A program made the position numbers and the translations under genes. Source: Psychromicrobium silvestre (GTDB lineage Bacteria; Actinomycetota; Actinomycetes; Actinomycetales; Micrococcaceae). From it: a stretch of 64,000 nt of DNA. Positions within the stretch are counted from its first letter, which is position 1, and every line of letters starts with the position of its first letter. Where the stretch lies: positions 1,116,001 to 1,180,000 of the forward strand of contig NZ_JACBYQ010000001.1 of the NCBI RefSeq assembly GCF_013408295.1. Direction: 5' to 3'. Positions 8,094 through 17,586 of the stretch are shown here, in pieces. The notes under the pieces are model-generated. The model did no database searches, had not been told where the DNA came from, and saw only the letters and a program-made list of their open reading frames with translations.

Positions 8094-9176
8094 GTGGACT
8101 TCACAGCATGTACCCCCGCTCGCCGCTGGGCCGATGAGGCGCTTCGGCGCATCGAGGCCGAGAACAATCGCTCAGCAGATACCCACCTCTATGCTGTGCC
8201 GCTGCCCGCCGAATGGGGAGTACAGCTCTACCTCAAGGACGAATCGACGCATCGTTCCGGCAGTTTAAAACACCGGCTGGCGCGTTCACTGTTCCTGTTT
8301 GGCCTGGTCAACGGCTGGATCACCGAGGGCACCACGATTGTCGAAGCCTCCTCCGGAAGCACCGCGGTCTCCGAGGCCTACTTTGCTCAGTTGCTCGGGC
8401 TGCCCTTCATCGCCGTGATGCCGCGCAGCACCAGCCAGGAGAAGATCACGCTGATCGAGCAATACGGTGGCCGCTGCCACTTCGTGCAGAGTTCCTCCGA
8501 GGTCTATGCCGCTGCGGCCGCACTAGCAGCGGAAACCGGTGGGCACTATATGGACCAGTTCACCTATGCGGAACGAGCCACCGATTGGCGGGGCAATAAC
8601 AACATCGCCGAATCCATCTTCCAGCAACTCGCTCTGGAAAAGCACCCGATCCCCCGCTGGATCGTGGTTGGCGCGGGTACCGGTGGTACCAGTGCGACCA
8701 TTGGCCGCTACCTCAGGTACCACTCGCACCCCACTCAACTGGCCGTCGTCGATCCGGAGAATTCTGCTTTCTATCCCGGCTGGGCAAACAATAATCCCAA
8801 CTTTGAAAACGGCCGGCCCTCCCGGATCGAGGGCATCGGCAGGCCAAGGATGGAGCCGAGCTTTGTGCCGAGTGTGATTGATGCCATGATCCAGGTTCCC
8901 GATGCCGCCTCGATCGCCGCTATGCGGCACCTGGCCCGGCACGCGAGGCTGCACGCCGGGCCGTCCACCGGGACCAATCTTTGGGGAGTTTGGCAGCTGA
9001 TGGCACAGATGATCGCGGCCGGTGAAAAGGGCAGCATTGTCTCGCTGCTTTGCGACGGTGCGGATCGCTACCAGGCCAGCTATTATGACGACGGCTGGCT
9101 GGCTGAACGTGGGCTACAGCCGGATGCTTACACCCCGGTGATCGAGAAGTTCTTCGACACCGGGCGCTGGGCCTAA
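8094..9176 (+). CDS. PLP-dependent cysteine synthase-fold enzyme (Cds1-like L-cysteine desulfhydrase)
   Basis: A 360-residue fold-type II PLP enzyme. The lysine in [10 protein letters not shown] fits the PLP Schiff-base lysine, and [13 protein letters not shown] is the substrate-binding loop; [14 protein letters not shown] is the phosphate-binding glycine loop. The extended C-terminus ([17 protein letters not shown]) is typical of the actinobacterial Cds1 group, which releases hydrogen sulfide, ammonia and pyruvate from cysteine, rather than of CysK. The start used is the GTG at 8094. It ends 3 bp before the opposing MBL-fold gene and is divergent from a sulfurtransferase. Enzyme class is secure; direction of reaction is inferred from family resemblance. 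Confidence 0.85.
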   Translation: MDFTACTPARRWADEALRRIEAENNRSADTHLYAVPLPAEWGVQLYLKDESTHRSGSLKHRLARSLFLFGLVNGWITEGTTIVEASSGSTAVSEAYFAQLLGLPFIAVMPRSTSQEKITLIEQYGGRCHFVQSSSEVYAAAAALAAETGGHYMDQFTYAERATDWRGNNNIAESIFQQLALEKHPIPRWIVVGAGTGGTSATIGRYLRYHSHPTQLAVVDPENSAFYPGWANNNPNFENGRPSRIEGIGRPRMEPSFVPSVIDAMIQVPDAASIAAMRHLARHARLHAGPSTGTNLWGVWQLMAQMIAAGEKGSIVSLLCDGADRYQASYYDDGWLAERGLQPDAYTPVIEKFFDTGRWA

Positions 9177-9179
9177 AGC

Positions 9180-9836
9180 CTAGATCTCCACGCTTTCGCG
9201 GACCGCCAGGTGCCTGAATTCCACCCCATACGGACCGGCCAGATTGTTGACATGAGCTTCGGTGAACTGCAAACCCAGTTCGGAGAGCAGCGCATCGTGA
9301 ATCTGATAAGCCTTCGGCGCGCGCACCGAGGAAACAAAGTCTACAATCTCGGAGGTCTTCGACCAGGGAGCATGGATCGGCACCAGAAGCGTCTGCACGC
9401 TGACTCCTGCCGGCACGATCAGAGAGTCTCCCGGATGGTAGAGGTTACCGTCCACCAGGTAGCCGATATTGGCGGCCACCGGGAGCTGCGGGTTAACCAG
9501 CGCGTGCTGCCCGCCGAAGGTGCGGATGCTAAACCCGGCGGCTTCGAAGTTCTCTCCGGGTGCAGCCGAGTGAATCCTCTCGGCAGCTTCGGGATTGGCT
9601 TCGCGTAGCGTCTGGGCAACACCCGCGGGGGCATAAATCAGCAAATCTGGGGAGGCTGCCAGCGCGGTGGCGAGCGCAGCCGGATCGAGATGATCGCCAT
9701 GCTCATGGGTGATCAGTACAAGCTTCGCACCGGCCAAGGCCTCTGAAGCTTCGGAGAAAGTGCCCGGATCAATGGCTAGGACGGAGCCCTGCTTTTCCAG
9801 ACGAACGCAAGCATGGGTAAATTTCGTTAGTTGCAT
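9180..9836 (-). CDS. MBL-fold metallo-hydrolase (UlaG-like)
   Basis: A 218-residue metallo-beta-lactamase-fold protein. The metal motif is THEHGDHLD near residue 43, followed by a second histidine in GGQHA and an aspartate in YHPGDS, the arrangement of the UlaG/RNase Z-like branch. Substrate unknown. There is no Shine-Dalgarno; TAGGCT lies 6 nt before the ATG, so a leaderless start is plausible. It is convergent with the upstream PLP enzyme (3-bp gap) and divergent from zur. Confidence 0.85.
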   Translation of the reverse strand: MQLTKFTHACVRLEKQGSVLAIDPGTFSEASEALAGAKLVLITHEHGDHLDPAALATALAASPDLLIYAPAGVAQTLREANPEAAERIHSAAPGENFEAAGFSIRTFGGQHALVNPQLPVAANIGYLVDGNLYHPGDSLIVPAGVSVQTLLVPIHAPWSKTSEIVDFVSSVRAPKAYQIHDALLSELGLQFTEAHVNNLAGPYGVEFRHLAVRESVEI

Positions 9837-9972
9837 ATTGCCAGCCTAAACCTCGCCGCCGGTGATCGGAGAAATGGGGCCAGGCACCTCTCTTTGTTCG
9901 GGTTTTCCGCTCTGCTCGGCGTTGGAATAAGCCGCCTGCTGATAGCCTTGAAAGCGGTGGTAAGGAGGCGAA

Positions 9973-10425
9973 ATGCCCGAATCGAGTGCACCGGTCAAAG
10001 AACAAGTCAAAGAACAACGAGTCACCAAGCAGCGACTGGCGGTCAGTGCCGCCCTGGATGACCTGAACGACTTTGTCAGTACCCAGGAATTGCACCGGAT
10101 CCTGCATGAGCGTGGGGTCTCGGTCTCGCTGGCCACTTCCTACCGAATCTTGCAATCGCTGGCCGAAGACGGTGCCGTTGATGTGCTGCGAAACCCCGAC
10201 GGCGAGGCCGTTTACCGACGTTGCGCAGCCGTGGAGCACCACCATCACCTGCTCTGCCGTAACTGCGGTAAGGCCGTGGAAATCGAGGCTCCTGCGGTGG
10301 AATCCTGGGCCGCGAAAATCGCCGCGGAGCACGGTTACACCGAACCGAGTCACACCGTGGAGATTATCGGGTTATGCCCCGAATGCACGGCCTCGGCCGC
10401 CGCAGAAAAACCGAAAAGTAACTAG
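9973..10425 (+). CDS. zur: Fur-family zinc uptake regulator Zur
   Basis: A 150-residue Fur-family repressor. The winged helix spans about residues 15-85; the metal-rich segment EHHHHLLCRNCGK and the later CPEC supply the regulatory and structural zinc ligands, including both CxxC pairs. Assignment to Zur rather than Fur rests on the adjacent znuBCA cluster. A strong AAGGAGG precedes the ATG. It is tail-to-tail with znuB, the two genes overlapping by 4 bp. With zinc bound it should repress znuACB at the box near 13146. Confidence 0.88.
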   Translation: MPESSAPVKEQVKEQRVTKQRLAVSAALDDLNDFVSTQELHRILHERGVSVSLATSYRILQSLAEDGAVDVLRNPDGEAVYRRCAAVEHHHHLLCRNCGKAVEIEAPAVESWAAKIAAEHGYTEPSHTVEIIGLCPECTASAAAEKPKSN

Positions 10426-11297
10426 CTGGCCAGGTTCAGCCGCCCATTACGGCCAGCCACCCGCCGTCGCCAGCCAATTAATCGGCAGACCAGGTAGATC
10501 ACAAAGGACAAGGTGGTCACATAGGGGCTAATCGGGATGCTGCCGCCAAGGGCCAACAGAATACCGCCCACGGTGGCCCCGACCGCGAAAACCACACTGA
10601 GCAGCACCACCAGCCGAGGCGAACTCGCCACTTGCATGGCCGCGGCAGCCGGTGTGATCAGCAGCGCCAGCACCAACAGCGCGCCAACAATCTGGATCGA
10701 GAGAGCCACCGAGATGCCCAGCAGCACCATAAAGACCAGGGAAAGCGTGCGCACCGGAATTCCCCTTGCCTGGGCAATATCGGCGTCCAGGCTCGCGAAG
10801 GTCAGCGGTCGCCAGATCGCGGTGAGCACCACGATGACCAGCACGGCTGCAATCAGCAGGGCGGTCAGCTGGGTGCTGTCCACGGAGACGATCTGCCCGG
10901 TCAGTAGGCCGAATTTATTCGCTGCCCGGCCTTGATAGAGGGAAAGGAAGAGGATGCCCAGGCCCAGTCCAAACGGCATCAGCACACCAATAATGGAGTT
11001 CCGGTCCCTCGCCCGAACCCCCATTAAGCCCAGCAGCAGCGCTGCCAGCACCGAACCAACGAGTGACCCGGTCACCACGTCCGCGCCTATCAGCAGCGCA
11101 AAGGCTGCACCCGCAAAGGAGAGCTCGGCAATGCCGTGCACCGCGAAGGCTAGATCACGCATCATCACGAAGGTGCCGATCAGCCCGCCGACAACCCCGA
11201 GCACGGCCCCGGCCAGGATGGAGTCCCAGAAAAGTGGCAGCAACTCACCGTAATTGGCGAAATTGAATATCGCGTTGATCATCTCGGACCAATTCAT
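10422..11297 (-). CDS. znuB: Zinc ABC transporter permease ZnuB
   Basis: A 291-residue ABC-3 family membrane permease with about eight to nine hydrophobic helices and the conserved LLGVRARDRNSIIGVLMPFGLG-type cytoplasmic segment of metal permeases. It forms the channel with ZnuC and receives metal from ZnuA. The gene starts 6 bp after znuC on the same strand, so the two are surely co-transcribed. Manganese cannot be excluded from this protein alone; the Fur/Zur neighbour and Zur-like box favour zinc. Confidence 0.88.
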   Translation of the reverse strand: MNWSEMINAIFNFANYGELLPLFWDSILAGAVLGVVGGLIGTFVMMRDLAFAVHGIAELSFAGAAFALLIGADVVTGSLVGSVLAALLLGLMGVRARDRNSIIGVLMPFGLGLGILFLSLYQGRAANKFGLLTGQIVSVDSTQLTALLIAAVLVIVVLTAIWRPLTFASLDADIAQARGIPVRTLSLVFMVLLGISVALSIQIVGALLVLALLITPAAAAMQVASSPRLVVLLSVVFAVGATVGGILLALGGSIPISPYVTTLSFVIYLVCRLIGWRRRVAGRNGRLNLAS

Positions 11298-11303
11298 TCG
11301 GCG

Positions 11304-12104
11304 CTACCCCTCCTCTGAATGATGACTGTGGGTGGTGGCATCCGGCTGCCCCACCACAACGATTCTGCCGTTGCTACGAAACACCTCAACCCTGGTTCCG
11401 TAGAGCTCACTGAGTACCTCGGAGGTCATCACTTCCTCGACTCGGCCAACCCGGAAGCTACCACCGGCTAGATAGAGCACTCGGTCAACGTAATCGATAA
11501 TCGGATTGATCTCGTGGGTAACAAAGACGACGGCGGTGCCCGCACCATGAGCCTGTTCGCCTACCAGGGCGCTTACCGCCTTCTGATGCTGCAGGTCCAG
11601 GGAGAGCAAGGGCTCATCGCAGAGCAGTAGCTCCGGCCGGGTGGCCAGCGCCTGAGCTATCCGCAACCGCTGTTGTTCACCACCGGAGAGCATGCCGACC
11701 GGCACATTTCCGTATTCGCTAGCACCAACCTGGTCCAGCAGCGTATCCACCCGGGCCCGGTACTCCGCCGAACCGAGCCGCACACCCCAGCGATCACCAT
11801 CCACTCCCAGGCCAACCAGATCACGAGCGCGCAACGGGGTCTGCGGATCGAAACCCTTCTGTTGCGGAACGTAGCCGATTCCGCGATGACCTTGGGTAGC
11901 CGCTTCCCCGCCGATCTCGACGCTGCCGCTGCTGAGCTTTTGCAGGCCGAGCAACACCTTCAAGAAGCTAGTTTTGCCGCTGCCATTGGGGCCAAGCACG
12001 GCGAAGAACTCACCGGCTTGAACCTGCAGATCAAGGCCGCTCCAGAGCGTGCGCAAGCCATAACTCAGACTCGCCTTGCGCAACTCAAGCACAGTGGAAG
12101 ACAC
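11304..12104 (-). CDS. znuC: Zinc ABC transporter ATP-binding protein ZnuC
   Basis: A 266-residue ABC ATPase. The GTG at 12104 is chosen over the longer frame from 12287 because GAGAGGG lies 6 nt upstream and homology begins at STVLELRKASLSYG; the longer version would overlap znuA. Walker A is GPNGSGKTSF, the signature [10 protein letters not shown], and Walker B LLLCDEPLLSLD followed by a switch histidine (FVTHE). The C-terminal tail is His-rich (TTHSHH), possibly metal-binding. Confidence 0.92.
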   Translation of the reverse strand: MSSTVLELRKASLSYGLRTLWSGLDLQVQAGEFFAVLGPNGSGKTSFLKVLLGLQKLSSGSVEIGGEAATQGHRGIGYVPQQKGFDPQTPLRARDLVGLGVDGDRWGVRLGSAEYRARVDTLLDQVGASEYGNVPVGMLSGGEQQRLRIAQALATRPELLLCDEPLLSLDLQHQKAVSALVGEQAHGAGTAVVFVTHEINPIIDYVDRVLYLAGGSFRVGRVEEVMTSEVLSELYGTRVEVFRSNGRIVVVGQPDATTHSHHSEEG

Positions 12105-12168
12105 CGGGACCCTCTCTGTTTGGCTTTGTTTGGCTTTGATTAATGAATACGTGTTGTTGGGGCTGTTC

Positions 12169-13107
12169 TCAGGCCAGGGCCTTGGCGATATTCTCGGCAT
12201 TTTGCTGCATCCAGCCAAGATAATCTTGGCCCTCCGGCAGGGTTTCGGTGAAATTAACCACCGGGACACCTGCCGCACTGGCGGCATTCTTCAGGCTCTC
12301 GGTCTGCGGACCTTCCGTTTGGTCGTTATAGGCCAGGAACTTCACGCCCTTAGAACTGATCAGATCGGTGGCCGCCTTGAGCACCGAGGGTGGGACGTCG
12401 GAGCCCTCCTCGATGGCGTGGCTATAGGCTTCCGGGGTCTTATTTACCAGCCCGGCGGATTCCAGCATCCACAGCGGTACCGGCTCAGTGATAGCCACTG
12501 GCTGACCGTTGGAGGAGGTTTTGACCTTAGCCAGCTTGCCCTCGATGCCACTGATCGAGGCCTTGAATTTGTTGGCGTTAGCGGTGAATTCAGCGGCGTG
12601 AGCGGAATCCAGAGCGCCAAGTTTGCTGGCCAAGGTATCCGCTAATTTGCTCATCGTGGGCAGCGAATACCAGACGTGTTCGTTGAAGTCATCGGCGTTC
12701 TGCGCGGTCTTCAAGCCGGAGAGGTCAACCACATCAATCAGTTTCGACTGATCCGCATCCGGCACCAGCTTGCTGAAGAAATCGTCGTAACCACCGCCGT
12801 TTTCGACCAGCAGAGAAGCCTTGCTGACCGCGAGTTTGTCCTGAGCGGTGGTTTCGTAGGAGTGCGGGTCCTGGCTGGTGTTTTCGATAATCGATTTGAC
12901 GTTCACTCGATTGCCGCCGATCTCGGAGACAACATTGCCGTAGACATTGGTCACCGCGACGACGTCGATGGTGTCACCGGCCGCGGTGGACGCCGAGTTG
13001 GCGTTGCCTCCGCAAGCCGTGAGTAACAGGCTCAGAGCAACGCCGGTCAGGACAACTGAAGGGAGTGCTTTACTGGAGCGGGAAGAGGAAGCGGAAGGAA
13101 ACCGCAT
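12169..13107 (-). CDS. znuA: Zinc ABC transporter substrate-binding lipoprotein ZnuA
   Basis: A 312-residue solute-binding protein of cluster A-I. The signal peptide ends in the lipobox LLTACGG, so the mature protein is lipid-anchored to the outer face of the membrane. Metal-binding histidines are expected in DPHSYE and NEHVWYS, both present; the long His-rich loop seen in proteobacterial ZnuA is absent. GAGG lies 5 nt before the ATG. It is first in the znuA-znuC-znuB order, and a Zur-like box lies about 40 bp upstream. Confidence 0.9.
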   Translation of the reverse strand: MRFPSASSSRSSKALPSVVLTGVALSLLLTACGGNANSASTAAGDTIDVVAVTNVYGNVVSEIGGNRVNVKSIIENTSQDPHSYETTAQDKLAVSKASLLVENGGGYDDFFSKLVPDADQSKLIDVVDLSGLKTAQNADDFNEHVWYSLPTMSKLADTLASKLGALDSAHAAEFTANANKFKASISGIEGKLAKVKTSSNGQPVAITEPVPLWMLESAGLVNKTPEAYSHAIEEGSDVPPSVLKAATDLISSKGVKFLAYNDQTEGPQTESLKNAASAAGVPVVNFTETLPEGQDYLGWMQQNAENIAKALA

Positions 13108-13145
13108 AGAAGCCTCGGATCTAAGCAGCGAGCTGCGTCAGTTAT

Positions 13146-13160
13146 TGAGAATGATGTGCA
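13146..13160 (-). promoter_or_regulatory. Candidate Zur box upstream of znuA
   Basis: On the minus strand the 15-mer is TGCACATCATTCTCA, matching the Fur/Zur-family pattern TGNNANNATNNTNNCA with imperfect dyad symmetry. It lies 39-53 bp upstream of the znuA start and beside zinc genes. Confidence 0.55.
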
Positions 13161-13184
13161 ACACCAAGCATAGGCTAATTAGAA

Positions 13185-13209
13185 CCATTCGCAAAAACTT
13201 TGCGAATGG
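13185..13209 (-). terminator. Rho-independent terminator after the CBS/CNNM pair
   Basis: Perfect 11-bp arms CCATTCGCAAA (13185-13195) and TTTGCGAATGG (13199-13209) with a 3-nt loop, 26 bp past the stop at 13235, followed on the minus strand by TTCTAATT. Confidence 0.75.
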
Positions 13210-13234
13210 CAAACAAGCCTTGCCTGAATCACCC

Positions 13235-14278
13235 TCAGCGGACGTCCCGCCGCTCGCTGTCCCGGATCTCGCCGACCAACTCCTCGATCACGTCCTCCAG
13301 ATAAAGCACCCCGGAAGTCACGCCGTCCGGACTGATCACCCGAGCAAGGTGCGATCCGGTGCGTTGCATGATCCGCAGCGCATCCTCGATTTCCTCCACC
13401 TCTGGCACATTGATCAATGTCCGCACCCGCGACTCGGCCATCGGCATCTCATACTCATCCTCCGGTACCGTCAGCACGTCCTTAATGTGCACATAGCTGG
13501 TGAGCCGGCCGCCGTCGTCCTTGAGCACAAAGCGAGAGAAACCGGTCTGCCGCACGGCCGCCTCGACGTCCAAGGGGGTGGCTTGAGTGCTGAGGGTATG
13601 CAAGGACTCCAACGGCACCATCACCTGACGCGCGGTGCGATCCGAAAACTCGAGGGCGCCGCTGAGCAGTCCGGTACCGTCATCCACCAAGCCATGTCGA
13701 GTCGACTCCGCCACAATGGACTGCACCTCCTCCAGCGTGAAGCTTGAGGTCACCTCGTCCTTGGGCTCGATTCCGAACAACCGGACAATATGGTTTGCCA
13801 GCCAGTTCAGACTGACGATGATGGGCCGCACCAGTTGCGAAATCCAGACCAGCGGCGGCGCCAGGAACAGGGCCGCTTTATCCGCAACAGAGACCGAGAT
13901 GTTCTTCGGCACCATCTCACCGAAGGTCACATGCAGGAAGGTGACCACCAGCAAGGCAATGATGAACGACGCCGTACCGGTCGCCGCTTCCGGGAGGCCC
14001 AGGGCGTGCAGGGGTACTTCGAGCAAGTGATGGATCGACGGTTCGGCCACGTTCAGGATCAGCAGCGAGGCTACGGTAATTCCCAGCTGGGCACAGGCCA
14101 GCATGAGGGACACATGCTCCATGGCATAAAGAGTGGTCCTGGCACGCGCAGATCCAGCCTCGGCAAGAGGCTCAATCTGGCTTCGCCGAGCGCTCATAAT
14201 GGCGAACTCAGCACCCACGAAAAAGGCATTGAATAACAGGAGCAGCACCAACCAGAGAATTCCAGCCCAGTCGTTCAT
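13235..14278 (-). CDS. Hemolysin-family (CNNM/CBS domain) membrane protein, short paralogue
   Basis: A 347-residue member of the UPF0053 family: an N-terminal DUF21/CNNM transmembrane domain (about residues 1-190, with FVGAEFAIMSARRS and TFGEMVPKNISVS) followed by two CBS domains (about 205-330). It lacks the C-terminal CorC/HlyC domain found in its upstream partner. The family is linked to divalent-cation (magnesium) efflux and membrane stress rather than true haemolysis. Its start overlaps the stop of the longer paralogue by 4 bp, and the two probably work as a pair. Confidence 0.88.
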   Translation of the reverse strand: MNDWAGILWLVLLLLFNAFFVGAEFAIMSARRSQIEPLAEAGSARARTTLYAMEHVSLMLACAQLGITVASLLILNVAEPSIHHLLEVPLHALGLPEAATGTASFIIALLVVTFLHVTFGEMVPKNISVSVADKAALFLAPPLVWISQLVRPIIVSLNWLANHIVRLFGIEPKDEVTSSFTLEEVQSIVAESTRHGLVDDGTGLLSGALEFSDRTARQVMVPLESLHTLSTQATPLDVEAAVRQTGFSRFVLKDDGGRLTSYVHIKDVLTVPEDEYEMPMAESRVRTLINVPEVEEIEDALRIMQRTGSHLARVISPDGVTSGVLYLEDVIEELVGEIRDSERRDVR

Positions 14279-15600
14279 CGACCCTCAGCCCCTTCGATCT
14301 CCGAAGTCGCCTCGGGCACGAATCTGATCCGGTCGATCCGTCGGCCGTCCATCCGTTCCACTTCGAGTTTTCCGCCGTAAACCTGAACGGCGTCAGCCAC
14401 CTCAGGAATCCGGCCCAGCTCAGCCATCAGAAAACCGCCAACGGTTTCATAGCTGGCCTCGTCCGGCACCCGCAGGCCGGGAATCTGATCAGTGATCTCG
14501 TCGGGACGCATCAGTCCAGGGAAATGCCAGTCGCCATCGGCACTCTGCAGCACACCGGGCTTGGTGGCATCATGCTCGTCTTCTACTTCGCCCACGATCT
14601 CCTCGACCAAATCCTCCAGGGTTGCCACCCCGGCGGTTCCACCATATTCATCCACTACAACGGCGAGTTGCAGGTTTCCGGCCCGTAGCTCCCGCAGCAG
14701 GGCGTCTAGATGGATGGTCTCCGGAACCCGCAGCACATCTTCCTTGATGGTGCCCGCCTGCAAGCCCACTCGACGCTCGGTGGGTACCGCAATGGCGCGC
14801 TTCACGTGCACCACGCCGAGCACATCGTCGGTTGATTCACCGATCACCGGGAACCGGGAGAAACCGGTACGTCGGGCGGCATCAATCACATCGGTCAGCG
14901 GGGCATCGATATCGATGGTTTCCAACCGGATTCGCGGCGTCATAACATCGGCGGCAGTGCGATCGGAGAAGCTCAGGGAGCGGGCCAGGAAGTTTGCGGT
15001 CCCGGCGTCCAGGGTTCCCATTTCCGCTGATCTGCGAACCAGAGAAGCAAGCTCGGAGGGGGTACGAGCTCCGGAAAGCTCCTCCTTAGCCTCCAGGCCG
15101 AAGACTCCCAGTACCCGATTGGCAAAGCCGTTCAGCACAATAATGGCCGGTTTGAAGATCGCGGTGAAGATCAATTGTGGCCGGGCAACAAACTTGCCAA
15201 TTTCAAAAGCCCTGGAGATGGCCATGTTCTTCGGCACTAGTTCGCCTAGGAGCATGGACAGCAAGGTGGCCAGGGCCATGGCGAGCACTAAGGAAATGGT
15301 GTGGCTCAGCCCGCTGTTCAGCCCGAGAGCACCAAGTGGTTCGGCCAGCAACGCACCCAGCGAGGGCTCCATCACGAAACCGGTCAGGAGGGTTGTCAGC
15401 GTGATTCCCAACTGGCAGCTGGAAAGTTGAGTGGAGAGCGTTTTAAGGCAGCGCAGCAGCGGAACCGCAGCTCTATCGCCGTCATCCACTGCGCGTTGCA
15501 CAGTGCTTTGGTCGAGGGCAACCATGGAGAATTCGACGGCGACGAAGAAGCCGGTGCCAACGATCAGCAAGAGGCCCAGAATGAGCAGTAGCCATTCCAT
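14275..15600 (-). CDS. Hemolysin-family (CNNM/CBS/CorC domain) membrane protein, long paralogue
   Basis: A 441-residue protein with an N-terminal CNNM transmembrane domain (FVAVEFSMVALDQS, then LLGELVPKNMAISRA), two CBS domains in the middle (FSRFPVIGES and LAVVVDEYGGTAGVATLEDLVEEI) and the C-terminal CorC/HlyC transporter-associated domain. First in a two-gene operon, overlapping the shorter paralogue by 4 bp. Its ATG directly abuts the stop of a possible 58-codon upstream reading frame. Role is probably divalent-cation homeostasis; the transported ion cannot be read from sequence. Confidence 0.88.
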   Translation of the reverse strand: MEWLLLILGLLLIVGTGFFVAVEFSMVALDQSTVQRAVDDGDRAAVPLLRCLKTLSTQLSSCQLGITLTTLLTGFVMEPSLGALLAEPLGALGLNSGLSHTISLVLAMALATLLSMLLGELVPKNMAISRAFEIGKFVARPQLIFTAIFKPAIIVLNGFANRVLGVFGLEAKEELSGARTPSELASLVRRSAEMGTLDAGTANFLARSLSFSDRTAADVMTPRIRLETIDIDAPLTDVIDAARRTGFSRFPVIGESTDDVLGVVHVKRAIAVPTERRVGLQAGTIKEDVLRVPETIHLDALLRELRAGNLQLAVVVDEYGGTAGVATLEDLVEEIVGEVEDEHDATKPGVLQSADGDWHFPGLMRPDEITDQIPGLRVPDEASYETVGGFLMAELGRIPEVADAVQVYGGKLEVERMDGRRIDRIRFVPEATSEIEGAEGR

Positions 15601-15777
15601 CTACAGGTTCACCGTCCCAGTGACGGTGAGAGGCGCGCAATGCGCTGCGGCTGATGGGGGTTGGTCTTCCGAGGAAGATTCAAGAACGGTGGCAGGCTGA
15701 GCCTCGGGACTGGAAGGGCCGGCAAGTGCCGAATCCGCGCTGCGGACTGGCTGCCGGCCAGGAGAGTGGTAGTCCAT
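15601..15777 (-). CDS. Possible 58-codon upstream ORF, translationally coupled
   Basis: An ATG at 15777 preceded by TAAGGAG opens a 58-codon frame whose TAG stop abuts the ATG of the CNNM gene (TAGATG). The product is rich in Ser, Pro and Ala, with no hydrophobic segment and no family I recognise. It may be a leader peptide, or a chance frame in a 220-bp leader. No competing gene lies here. Confidence 0.3.
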   Translation of the reverse strand: MDYHSPGRQPVRSADSALAGPSSPEAQPATVLESSSEDQPPSAAAHCAPLTVTGTVNL

Positions 15778-15820
15778 AACTCCTTAACTTTAGCTGATTA
15801 CCCGTGGCTGCCTATAAAAC

Positions 15821-17311
<1,491 letters not shown>

Positions 17312-17586
17312 CTAGTTCCGCCAAATCCCCTCCAGCTCTACCCAGTTGTCCCACCGAATGATGCCAGAGTGGCAGGTGTGACCGATTTGGGTGAACTCCT
17401 GCCACAGCAGTAACACCGAATGGGACAGCTGGGTTCGGGTTTTCTTCGGGTTTGGTGGGGGCGGGGTGTGGCTTAGGACACAGATCTTGGAAACATGCCG
17501 CTGAGATTGGCCTGCGCGGCCCCGGCATTACTAGACTGGCATGCGGACGGCAATGTCTTGAGACTCATGGAAGAGGCGTATTTCAG

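Noticed and set aside
12105-12287. N-terminal extension of znuC into znuA
   Set aside because: The extra frame is antisense-like, basic and unconserved; GAGAGGG before the GTG at 12104 marks the start.
17452-17586. N-terminal extension of kgd
   Set aside because: The extra 45 residues are not like the family, whose conserved tail begins at the GTG at 17587 with a ribosome site upstream.
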